From positions 1 to 12,071 of the forward strand of contig JALGVQ010000097.1 of NCBI GenBank assembly GCA_025774615.1: 12,071 nucleotides of DNA, in the 5' to 3' direction. This DNA comes from a bacterium. GTDB lineage: Bacteria; Blakebacterota; Blakebacteria; Blakebacterales; Blakebacteraceae. The position numbers and the translations under genes were made by a program. Positions 5,411 through 12,071 of the stretch are shown here, piece after piece. The notes beneath the pieces were generated by a model, which was not told the origin of the DNA, did no database searches, and saw only the letters and a program-made list of their open reading frames with translations. Numbering within the stretch: position 1 is the first letter of the stretch; each line of letters begins with the position of its first letter.

Positions 5411-6604
5411 ATGAGGAGAACAGCGCACAGGGCTGGACCCAATGCGGCCGGAGTCACCCTTCTGCTCACGCTTCTCCTGGTGATCGGCTGTTCCATCAAT
5501 TCCAACAACCCGGCCGGATTCGAGTTCACCGGCAGGGATCAGAGTTCCGTCCTCACCGATACACTTACCGTGACCGGTGCCGATACCAGCTGGTCAGTAC
5601 CCCTCCAGCTCAACTCGTCGATCCGTCTTTTTGTCGGAGCGTTCGAGGGATATGAATCTCTCTCGCTCATACAGTTCACCGATCTGCCGGCCGGTGCCGA
5701 GATCGTTGACGCGATCCTGATCGTGCGCGGTCACTCCGTCACCACCTCTGGCGACTCCACCGAAATAACCCTCGAGGTCAGTCCTGTTTCGTCGGCGTGG
5801 GATTCGACCTGGACCGGTGAGGATCGTGCGGGGCTCGCTCTGGGGAGCGCGGTCGCGCAGCGGACAATCCTCTACGACGCGGTCTCGGATACGGTGGGAT
5901 TCAGGCTTCCCGTTGATATGGTACAGGGATGGATCGATGACCCGGCTACTGCCGTGCGCGGTGTCGCGATATCAGCCGTATCGCCGGCGCCCTTCATGAT
6001 CAATTTCTATTCGAGTGAGGTCTCGGGCAGCACCGCGCAGAGTCAACCGCGACTGGTGATAACCTACGTACCGGCCGGGGAGAGCGGGAACAAAACTTCC
6101 ACAGTGACGGCTGAATACGATCTGAGCCTTCTCACCTTCGATTCCACGATAGAAAATGGTGAACTGTGGACAGGTCGAGGAGCCCCGTTCCGCACGCGGC
6201 TCACCTTCGATGTCTCCCACATCCCGCCGCAGGCGACCATCAACAGGGCCGTCCTGAAGATGGGAATACGATCCGAGTACACACTGGGCGCCCCCATCAC
6301 TGTTGCTGCCGCGCTCTCGCTCTACGATGAACCGTGGACGGTATCGGAGGGTGAGATCATCGATGAACTCTCACTCGGCTTTGCCGTTTCCATCGGTGAG
6401 TCGGACAGCAGCATGTCGATGGTCATCACCCCGACGGTGGCCTCCCATATCATCCTTGATGAACCTCTGATGCACATCCTCGTCGTGACATCGTACGAGA
6501 ACCTTTACGTGGGGCTGGTCCGGTTCTGGGACAGCAGCGCGTCACCGGAGTTGAGGGCCACGATCGAGTTGACCTACTCCCTTCCACCGGGGGATACGCC
6601 ATGA
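5411..6604 (+). CDS. Surface lipoprotein with two DNRLRE-like beta domains
   Basis: The 397-residue protein has a basic start, a hydrophobic stretch and a lipobox (LLVIGC, Cys27), so a lipidated, exported product is expected. The rest is beta-rich in two similar halves. The first (about 71-212) has SLIQFTDLPAGAEIVDAILIV, a Trp-containing ..SAWDSTWTGED segment, GWIDDPATAVRGVAI, then FYSSEVSGST and QPRLVITYVP. The second (about 235-390) repeats the order with RLTFDVSHIPPQATINRAVL and ends LRATIELTY. This matches the DNRLRE fold, found in secreted and surface proteins and often of carbohydrate-binding or adhesive character; the actual ligand is unknown. It is the first gene of the probable operon, overlapping the next by 4 nt. 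Confidence 0.75.
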   Translation: MRRTAHRAGPNAAGVTLLLTLLLVIGCSINSNNPAGFEFTGRDQSSVLTDTLTVTGADTSWSVPLQLNSSIRLFVGAFEGYESLSLIQFTDLPAGAEIVDAILIVRGHSVTTSGDSTEITLEVSPVSSAWDSTWTGEDRAGLALGSAVAQRTILYDAVSDTVGFRLPVDMVQGWIDDPATAVRGVAISAVSPAPFMINFYSSEVSGSTAQSQPRLVITYVPAGESGNKTSTVTAEYDLSLLTFDSTIENGELWTGRGAPFRTRLTFDVSHIPPQATINRAVLKMGIRSEYTLGAPITVAAALSLYDEPWTVSEGEIIDELSLGFAVSIGESDSSMSMVITPTVASHIILDEPLMHILVVTSYENLYVGLVRFWDSSASPELRATIELTYSLPPGDTP

Positions 6605-7872
6605 TCGCCCGGCTCCAGCACGGAATCGGAGCGGCGGCACTGGTGGCTCTCCTCGTCATCATGCAACCGGTGGACGTCTCGGCACAGACTGCTTTCGGTA
6701 TCAAGTGGTTCGGCGAGCTCAGGTCACCCGCGCCTCCCCGGACACTGGCGATCGGTGGAATATCGGCAGTGGCACCATGGGGCAGGGAGCCGGTGGTCCC
6801 GGGGCAGAGGAACCCGGCCCTCAATGCGTTCTCCGAAAGGGTTGTGTACGGGTTCGTGTGGGAACTGGGTAAACTTTCCGGATCATATGGAGGGGGAGAG
6901 GGCACCTTGTGGCAGAACGGTCCGCGCGTACTCGGCCTCGTGCTGCCGCTCGGTGGCGGTGTCGCGGTGAGCGCGAATCTCCACAGTCTCACATTCAATG
7001 AATTCGAAGTGCATACCGACAGCACCATGCCCGATGGCTCCGGCAAGATGTACCAGAATTACATCGGGACGGGTGGACTGAGCGAAGGATCGTTCTCCCT
7101 TGCATGGCGGCTTCCTTCAGGAGCGGTTGCCCTCGGCATTTCGACCGACCTGCTCTTCGGTTCTATCAAGCATGAATGGGCAGTGAACTTCGAGCCCTCC
7201 GGGTATGTCGATACCAGCGATCAACTGCACCGCCAGCACAGGGGTCGTCGCATGACCGCGGGTCTGCAGCTGCAGCCGTTTTCCTCACTCCGGATCGGGG
7301 CCGCTGTCAGTAACCGGGGCGAACTGAAGGTCAAGCACATCTATTCCACTGTGGGGAGCGAGAGCGATACGAGTGAAGGGAAGCTGCGACTTGGTGAAAC
7401 CATGGTCGTGGGAGCGGGGCTCTCTCTCACCGATAAATGGGCGGTCTACTTCGATTATCGCAGGGTGGGTTGGGACCGGGCCGAATGGATCGAAGAGCCG
7501 GTCTCACCTTCGGGATCGCCGGTAAGCGTCGCCGACATCGGACTCCTGACTGCTGAATCCGATATCGGGTTCGGCTTTGAGAGACGAACTCCACCGGTGG
7601 ACCAGCAACTCAGGTTCATCGACACGCTGCCACTTCGCGTCGGCGTCCGGTTGGGCACCTTCTATGCGCCCGACATCAGTGGTGGTGAAGTCAATAAATG
7701 GTACGGCACCCTGGGTACAGCGTTCAATATCGGCCGAGAGGGTCGTACCTGGGCAGACCTTACACTACAGTTCGGGCGCTATTCCACGAGTGGGGACGCC
7801 CACGAGTTCTTCTGGCGTGTACAGATAGGAATCACGGGAGCCGAGCGCTGGTTCCTGCCGCCTCAGAGGTAG
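6601..7872 (+). CDS. Outer-membrane beta-barrel protein (PorV/FadL-like), function unknown
   Basis: The 423-residue protein has an N-terminal signal peptide (cut probably after VSA, residue 28). The mature protein consists of alternating amphipathic strands with glycine- and aromatic-rich turns: PRVLGLVLPLGGGVAVSANL, SFSLAWRLPSGAVALGISTD, SSLRIGAAVSNRGELKV, KWAVYFDYRRVGWD, LPLRVGVRLGTFYAP and a final HEFFWRVQIGITGA. An early NPAL segment (about 77-80) within PGQRNPALNAF resembles the NPA motif of the PorV/PorQ/FadL-like barrels common in FCB bacteria. The last residue is Arg, not the usual aromatic BAM signal. The start overlaps the upstream stop by 4 nt and is preceded by GGGGGA (6589-6594). 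The co-transcribed lipoprotein may be its partner; what it transports or anchors is not visible. Confidence 0.75.
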   Translation: MIARLQHGIGAAALVALLVIMQPVDVSAQTAFGIKWFGELRSPAPPRTLAIGGISAVAPWGREPVVPGQRNPALNAFSERVVYGFVWELGKLSGSYGGGEGTLWQNGPRVLGLVLPLGGGVAVSANLHSLTFNEFEVHTDSTMPDGSGKMYQNYIGTGGLSEGSFSLAWRLPSGAVALGISTDLLFGSIKHEWAVNFEPSGYVDTSDQLHRQHRGRRMTAGLQLQPFSSLRIGAAVSNRGELKVKHIYSTVGSESDTSEGKLRLGETMVVGAGLSLTDKWAVYFDYRRVGWDRAEWIEEPVSPSGSPVSVADIGLLTAESDIGFGFERRTPPVDQQLRFIDTLPLRVGVRLGTFYAPDISGGEVNKWYGTLGTAFNIGREGRTWADLTLQFGRYSTSGDAHEFFWRVQIGITGAERWFLPPQR

Positions 7873-7910
7873 TTCCGGTCTCAGGCGGTACAGACGGAGG
7901 AGGAAGCAAG

Positions 7911-8678
7911 ATGCGTCAACGAGCCCCTATCCTGATACTTCTGGTGGTCGCGGCTGTTTCTGTGAGTGGTTGCGCGAGCGGCATGAGGTCGCTCATCGAC
8001 CAGCAGAACGTCCAGATCCAGGAGATGCAGGCACGTGTCGATCAGGTGAACCAGCAGGATGAAGCGGAAGCGCAGGAGCTTGAGGCGATCCGTCGTGACA
8101 TCTCCCAGATCGGCATGAAGGTCACTCAGACGGAGGAGATGATAGGCGACCTCTCCCGGAAGACCGAGAATGTCAGCACCCGCCTCTCCCTGCTGACAGA
8201 GGAAGTCACACGTATCAAGCAGGACCCCGTGGCGAGGCCACCGGTTACCGAACAGGGCGTCGTGCTCTTCGGGGAGGCACCGGCGGCGTCCTCAGGGAAC
8301 ACCAGGGCCATTTACGATAACGGTTTGCGACTCTATCACGGGGAGACTCCCCAGGAGACACGCGAGGCGATCGCCGAGTTCACCAGGGTTGTACAGGCTG
8401 ATCCCACCGGGGACTGGGCAGATAACGCCGAATACTGGATCGGTGAATGCTACTACAAGCTGGAGGAGTTCGATCCGGCTCTTGCCGCGTTCCAGCGGGT
8501 GTTCAACCACCAGGGCTCGAACAAGTTTGAGGACGCCCAGCTCAAGATCGGCATGACCTATCGGCTCATGGATCGCCGGACAGAGGCGATCGCCGCACTC
8601 CAGGAACTGATCCAGAAGTACCCGAACAGCCAGCACATCGAACTGGCTCGACAGATACTGGCTGAAATCGGAGGCTGA
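7911..8678 (+). CDS. cpoB: CpoB/YbgF-like TPR lipoprotein (Tol-Pal associated)
   Basis: From the ATG at 7911 the product has 255 residues; GGAGGAGG at 7896-7903 and the N-terminus MRQRAPILILLVVAAVSVSGC decide this start over a longer frame. It has a lipobox (VSGC, Cys21), a coiled-coil region (about 28-105, Gln/Glu-rich), a flexible linker, and three TPR units (about 132-255) with WADNAEYWIGECYYKL, FEDAQLKIGMTYRLM and the terminal YPNSQHIELARQIL. This is the architecture of CpoB (YbgF), which in E. coli coordinates Tol-Pal and peptidoglycan synthase PBP1B during outer-membrane constriction. E. coli CpoB is a soluble periplasmic protein, whereas this one is a predicted lipoprotein. No tol or pal gene is in view; it sits directly before the bamD-like gene. 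Confidence 0.82.
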   Translation: MRQRAPILILLVVAAVSVSGCASGMRSLIDQQNVQIQEMQARVDQVNQQDEAEAQELEAIRRDISQIGMKVTQTEEMIGDLSRKTENVSTRLSLLTEEVTRIKQDPVARPPVTEQGVVLFGEAPAASSGNTRAIYDNGLRLYHGETPQETREAIAEFTRVVQADPTGDWADNAEYWIGECYYKLEEFDPALAAFQRVFNHQGSNKFEDAQLKIGMTYRLMDRRTEAIAALQELIQKYPNSQHIELARQILAEIGG

Positions 8679-8711
8679 CGCATCAACAGTCTTACTGGAT
8701 ACGGTTACACG

Positions 8712-9530
8712 ATGCGGATATTTCGCACCATCCCGCGCTTGCTCGCTTTCGGAGTGATCCTCCTGGCCGCGGCCTGTTCGCATATTCCCAGGCCGCAGCC
8801 GGGAGCAGCCCCTGAAGATTACCTCCGATACGGATGGCGAATGCTGGAAGAGGGCAAAACGTTCCAGGCAAAGGAAATTTTCCAGGAACTGATCTATTCC
8901 GCCCCGGGAAGCGCCATCATCGATTCAATCCACTACGGACTGGCTGAGACCCACTTCGCCGAATCGAACTACTTCCTTGCCCTGAGCGAGTACAGCACGA
9001 TCGTGCGCTCTTTTCCACGGAGCGGACTCGTGGATGACGCCGCGTTCAAGGTCGGGATCTGCCACTGGGAACAGTCGAACAGCTACAAGCTCGATCAGAT
9101 GGAGACCCACGAAGCGCGCGAAGCGTTCCGGACCTTCCTCCTCGATTACCCGGCCAGTGATATCGTTGACGAGGTGGTGACCTACTACGAGATGGCCGAG
9201 GACAAACTCGCCCGGAAGCAGATCTATGAGGGAGAGACATATCTGAAACTGGGAACGGAGCGGGACCTTGTCTCTGCCACCATGGCCTTTCAGGAGGCCC
9301 TCGGCCGGTATCCGAACAGCTCCCATATCGATCTGGCTCTGTGGGGGTTGGGTGAGGTGTACTACAGGCAGGGCCGACATGACGACGCGCGCGCTGCATT
9401 CGGGGCTCTGGTAGCCAATTTCCCTGATTCGAAACGTCTCAAGAAGACACGGGCCCGACTGGAGGATCTCGGCGCATCCGAGGCTCTCTTCGCACCACCT
9501 CCACAACCACCATCTCCTCCGATATCATGA
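8712..9530 (+). CDS. bamD: BamD-like outer-membrane assembly lipoprotein
   Basis: The 272-residue protein has a signal and lipobox (LLAAAC, Cys22) followed by about five TPRs: YLRYGWRMLEEGKTFQAKEIF, ALSEYSTIVRSFPRSGLVDDA, then AFRTFLLDYPASDIVDEV, AMAFQEALGRYPNSSHIDLA and ARAAFGALVANFPDSKRLKK. The family and length fit BamD/YfiO, the essential lipoprotein that with BamA inserts beta-barrels in the outer membrane. The FRTFLLDYPASDIVDE element resembles the family's FxxFLxxYPxS motif. The C-terminus is a proline-rich tail (FAPPPQPPSPPIS). It lies 33 nt after the CpoB-like gene, whose TPRs are related, so another TPR lipoprotein cannot be wholly excluded. The next gene overlaps by 4 nt. Confidence 0.83.
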   Translation: MRIFRTIPRLLAFGVILLAAACSHIPRPQPGAAPEDYLRYGWRMLEEGKTFQAKEIFQELIYSAPGSAIIDSIHYGLAETHFAESNYFLALSEYSTIVRSFPRSGLVDDAAFKVGICHWEQSNSYKLDQMETHEAREAFRTFLLDYPASDIVDEVVTYYEMAEDKLARKQIYEGETYLKLGTERDLVSATMAFQEALGRYPNSSHIDLALWGLGEVYYRQGRHDDARAAFGALVANFPDSKRLKKTRARLEDLGASEALFAPPPQPPSPPIS

Positions 9531-10150
9531 AGATCGGCGTCTACGGCGGCGCCTTCGACCCACCGCATTCGGGCCATATCTTCATTGCCGGGGGAGTGCG
9601 TGAGGAACTCGCCCTCGATCGTGTCCTGTTCATCCCCTACACAACCGGACCCCACCGGCCGGCCGGCCCGATCGTCTCTTCCGAACACCGCCTGGAGATG
9701 CTCCGGCTCTGTCTCGGGGAGACCCCGGGATTCATGATCGATGACCGGGAGGTCCGCAGGGGTGGCGTCTCCTTCATGATCGATACCCTCCAGTCACTGC
9801 GGAGCGATCATCCTGACTCCGATCTCGTCCTTATCGTGGGGTCGGACCAGATCGGGATCTTCACTGAATGGAAGGAGTGGCGAACGATCCTCGAGCTGGC
9901 CGTTGTCGCGGTCATCGAGCGGCCCGGACACAGTTTGACCGATGGACCGGAGGAATTGCTCGAAAGCATGGTGACGATCTCCCTCCCGCCGCAGTCCCTC
10001 TCCTCCACCCAGGTCAGGGAACGGATCGCAGAGGGGACCGATATTCGGCAACTGGTGCCCGAGCCTGTCGTCCGGTACATTCAGAAACACGGACTCTACG
10101 GTTATTGTCAGGAGCCTGTCGGAGAAACAGACGAAGTGCCAAAGGACTGA
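9527..10150 (+). CDS. nadD: Nicotinate-nucleotide adenylyltransferase
   Basis: The 207-residue enzyme catalyses nicotinate mononucleotide + ATP to deamido-NAD + PPi in NAD synthesis, in the cytoplasm. Motifs: GVYGGAFDPPHSGH (4-17) containing the nucleotidyl-transferase HxGH, FIPYTTGPHRP (35-45) in place of the common PxxxxPHK, GSDQIGIFTEWKEW (105-118), and the C-terminal SSTQVR (159-164), equivalent to the ISSTxxR phosphate-binding motif, followed by a VPEPVVRYIQKHGLYG ending. Length is normal. There is no Shine-Dalgarno; the start overlaps the bamD-like stop by 4 nt (ATGA), so it is probably translated by coupling. Confidence 0.96.
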   Translation: MKIGVYGGAFDPPHSGHIFIAGGVREELALDRVLFIPYTTGPHRPAGPIVSSEHRLEMLRLCLGETPGFMIDDREVRRGGVSFMIDTLQSLRSDHPDSDLVLIVGSDQIGIFTEWKEWRTILELAVVAVIERPGHSLTDGPEELLESMVTISLPPQSLSSTQVRERIAEGTDIRQLVPEPVVRYIQKHGLYGYCQEPVGETDEVPKD

Positions 10151-10155
10151 CGAGC

Positions 10156-11445
10156 ATGCTCGACCCACGATTGATCAGAAATGAACCGGAACTGGTTGTA
10201 GAAGGTCTCGCCACGAAACAGGTCGAGGTGGACATGCAGGCCCTGACGGCGATGGAGGAGAAGCGCCGCGCGCTGATCGCCGAGACGGAGGAAGAGAAGC
10301 GAAAACTCAATGTGGCCAGTGAGAGCATCGCACTGCTCAAGAAAGAGGGGAAGGACGCCTCAGAGGCCATCAGCGATACCCGCCGCATCTCCGATCGCGT
10401 CAAGGAGCTCGATGCTGAACTGAACTCACTGCAGGCCGCGTTCGATGAAGCCCTTCTGGCTCTGCCGAACCTGCCCGATCCGAAGGCCCCGATCGGCGCT
10501 TCCCCGGAAGATAATGTCATCGGGGAGATGTGGGGGGAGCAGCCGGAATACGATTTCGAACTCCTCGAACATGTGGAGCTCTGCCGCAATCTCGGTCTGG
10601 TGGATTTCGAGGCCGCGACGCGGATGGCTGGAACCGGGTTCATCCTCTATACGGGAGCGGGAGCGCGACTCGTGAGGGGGCTCATAAACTTCATGCTCGA
10701 TCACCAGACCACCGTGAACGGTTACCGGGAGGTTTGGCCGCCGACGCTCGTGCGCTCAGATTCGATGGTCGGCACCGGGCAGCTGCCCAAGCTCGCCGAC
10801 GACATGTACAAGATCGAGGACGAAGACCTCTACCTCATCCCCACCGCAGAAGTACCGGTGACCAACATCCATCGCGAGAGCATTCTTCGTGCAGAGAACC
10901 TGCCCGTCTCATATGCGGCCTGGAGCTCCTGCTTCCGCAAGGAGGCCGGCGCTCACGGGGCCGATACGAGGGGCCTCATCAGGGTCCATCAGTTCGACAA
11001 GGTGGAACTGGTCCGCTTCTGTGAGCCGGAACAAAGTGAAGAAGAGCACCAGCTGCTGCTGGGACACGCACGCAGTGTTCTCGAACTGCTCGGACTCCAT
11101 TACCGGGTGATCGAACTCTGTACCGGCGATCTCTCATTCGCCGCCCGTCGCTGTTATGACATCGAGTTATGGTCACCAGCCACCGGACGGTGGCTGGAGG
11201 TGTCATCGTGCAGCAATTTCGGTGATTTCCAGGCCCGGCGGGCCAACATCAGGTACCGTCGAACCGATGACAACAAAGTCGCCTTCGTTCATACCCTCAA
11301 CGCAAGTGGTGTCGCGGTGCCGAGACTGTTTATCGCCCTGCTCGAGACCTTTCAGACCGAAGAGGGTAGCGTCGTGATCCCCGAGCCGCTCCGACCGTGG
11401 ATGGGTGGACTCTCACTGCTCGGACCCCTGGGAGATGGCGGGTAG
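10156..11445 (+). CDS. serS: Seryl-tRNA synthetase (class II)
   Basis: The 429-residue enzyme charges tRNA-Ser (and tRNA-Sec) with serine. It has the N-terminal tRNA-binding coiled-coil arm (about 27-100, charged), then the class II catalytic core: TAEVPVTN (230-237), motif 2 FRKEAGAHGADTRGLIRVHQF (from 260), the serine-binding region WLEVSSCSNFGDFQARR (from 346), and motif 3 HTLNASGVAVPRLFIALLE (from 379) with the motif-3 arginine R390. It ends IPEPLRPWMGG plus a short tail. The start is the ATG at 10156, with AAGGA at 10142-10146. The length is typical and the catalytic motifs are intact, so it should be functional. It is 5 nt after nadD. Confidence 0.97.
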   Translation: MLDPRLIRNEPELVVEGLATKQVEVDMQALTAMEEKRRALIAETEEEKRKLNVASESIALLKKEGKDASEAISDTRRISDRVKELDAELNSLQAAFDEALLALPNLPDPKAPIGASPEDNVIGEMWGEQPEYDFELLEHVELCRNLGLVDFEAATRMAGTGFILYTGAGARLVRGLINFMLDHQTTVNGYREVWPPTLVRSDSMVGTGQLPKLADDMYKIEDEDLYLIPTAEVPVTNIHRESILRAENLPVSYAAWSSCFRKEAGAHGADTRGLIRVHQFDKVELVRFCEPEQSEEEHQLLLGHARSVLELLGLHYRVIELCTGDLSFAARRCYDIELWSPATGRWLEVSSCSNFGDFQARRANIRYRRTDDNKVAFVHTLNASGVAVPRLFIALLETFQTEEGSVVIPEPLRPWMGGLSLLGPLGDGG

Positions 11446-12071
11446 TCACCGCACCAGCGGGGGACTCGGGTTCTGGCTACAGGCTCTGGCCCTTCTCCTT
11501 TCGGCGGCCGTTATAACGGTCAGCCTCCTCTACTCCGGACGACAGGTGGAACTCCTGCGGGAAGAGACCCGCCGTTTCACCCGTTCGTATGCGGAGCTCA
11601 TCAGCGCAGTTGCTACTGATACCAGCAGTTACAGCACGGACCTCGATTTCGCGGTAAGCCAGATGATCGCGCGTTTCGACTTTCCGTATATCGTCACCGA
11701 CTCGACCGGCGTGCCCCATTCATGGCGAGGGGTGGGCGAGGATGGAAAAACCCCGAAGAGTCTCGAACGCATAGTGAACCGGATGAGGGTTTTCGACCGT
11801 CAGTTCGATCCGATCCCGCTCGATCTGCCGGGCGCCGAACAGATATTCCACTATGGTGATCCTCCCGCGGTGCGTCGCCTCCGTCTGCTTCCCTGGATCC
11901 AGCTGGGACTCCTGGCGCTCGTGCTCATGCTCATCTGGTGGTCGCTCGCGGCCAACCTTGCGAAACAGCGGGGCCAGGTGTGGGTAGGACTCGCCAGGGA
12001 GACCGCCCATCAGTTCGGCACTCCCCTGTCCAGCCTGCAGGGCTGGATGCGGCTGCTGGGCGAGAAGCTCC
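11435..12071 (+). CDS. Membrane sensor histidine kinase, 3' truncated by the window end
   Basis: The frame stays open to the end of the window, giving at least 212 residues. Two hydrophobic helices (about 12-32 and 155-175) flank a periplasmic sensor region (about 33-154) with no domain I recognise. Directly after the second helix is the H-box LARETAHQFGTPLSSLQGW, with the phosphorylatable histidine H192. This HQxGTPLSSL form is typical of histidine kinases in Bacteroidetes and related phyla. The ATPase (CA) domain would follow outside the window. The start ATG overlaps the serS stop by 11 nt; its GGGAG lies too close for a standard Shine-Dalgarno, so the exact start is uncertain (a GTG at 11405 is in frame). 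The response partner is not in view; the activator at 416-2029 has a non-phosphorylatable receiver and is unlikely to be it. Confidence 0.88.
   Translation, partial: MAGSHRTSGGLGFWLQALALLLSAAVITVSLLYSGRQVELLREETRRFTRSYAELISAVATDTSSYSTDLDFAVSQMIARFDFPYIVTDSTGVPHSWRGVGEDGKTPKSLERIVNRMRVFDRQFDPIPLDLPGAEQIFHYGDPPAVRRLRLLPWIQLGLLALVLMLIWWSLAANLAKQRGQVWVGLARETAHQFGTPLSSLQGWMRLLGEKL

Noticed and set aside
7698-7910. Extended start for the CpoB-like protein
   Set aside because: The extension overlaps the barrel gene in another frame and would bury the signal peptide; GGAGGAGG just before 7911 marks the true start.
10014-10643. 209-residue minus-strand open frame rich in Ser and Arg
   Set aside because: It is antisense to nadD and the serS coiled-coil arm; the Ser/Arg bias is what antisense reading of GC-rich coding DNA gives.
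1-12071. CRISPR array, tRNA, rRNA, insertion sequence or prophage genes
   Set aside because: No regularly spaced repeats, cloverleaf-like elements, transposase motifs or terminal inverted repeats were seen on either strand.

Overview
The window is about 12 kb of gene-dense, moderately GC-rich DNA (roughly 58-60% GC by eye), with every supported gene on the + strand. The gene families suggest a diderm bacterium of the FCB superphylum or a neighbouring candidate phylum (for example Krumholzibacteriota, Eisenbacteria or Latescibacteria-like). The signs are a GGEGNGGVI-type phosphohexomutase, a sigma-54 activator with the ERELIF..LREEVADL linker typical of that group, a histidine kinase with an ETAHQFGTPLSSL H-box, a SerRS with a WLEVSSCSNF motif, and lipoproteins with DNRLRE-like repeats. 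The placement is inference from motifs, not from a search.

Region 1 (1-2029): the 3' end of a phosphoglucosamine/phosphomannomutase-type enzyme overlaps by 8 nt a sigma-54-dependent activator whose receiver domain has lost its phosphorylation residues. The 3' end of the activator carries a perfect 13-bp tandem duplication that shifts the reading frame just after the DNA-binding helix.

Region 2 (2030-3936): an HtrA/DegP-type envelope serine protease with two PDZ domains, followed by a 179-bp gap with a candidate promoter and hairpins.

Region 3 (3937-5081): a compact three-gene unit made of a pilin-like protein, an FmdB-type zinc-ribbon protein lacking one zinc-ligand cysteine, and a small TPR-like lipoprotein. 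A 329-bp non-coding gap with a palindrome, a hairpin and another candidate promoter follows.

Region 4 (5411-12071): a probable seven-gene operon: DNRLRE-like lipoprotein, outer-membrane beta-barrel protein, CpoB/YbgF-like TPR lipoprotein, BamD-like TPR lipoprotein, nadD, serS, and a membrane histidine kinase cut off by the window end. Four of the seven products belong to the outer membrane or periplasm. The junctions are tight (4-nt overlaps at 6601 and 9527, an 11-nt overlap at 11435, gaps of 5 to 38 nt elsewhere).

The window is mostly envelope biogenesis and stress genes mixed with housekeeping genes. I see no mobile element, CRISPR array, tRNA or rRNA. The observation most worth following is that all three sizeable intergenic gaps carry the same kind of promoter candidate, GAAC-N16/17-CGT(C/T), resembling those read by RpoE/ECF envelope-stress sigma factors. 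Two of the three share the 10-mer TTAATCGTCT at the -10. I did not find a convincing new defence or mobile system.
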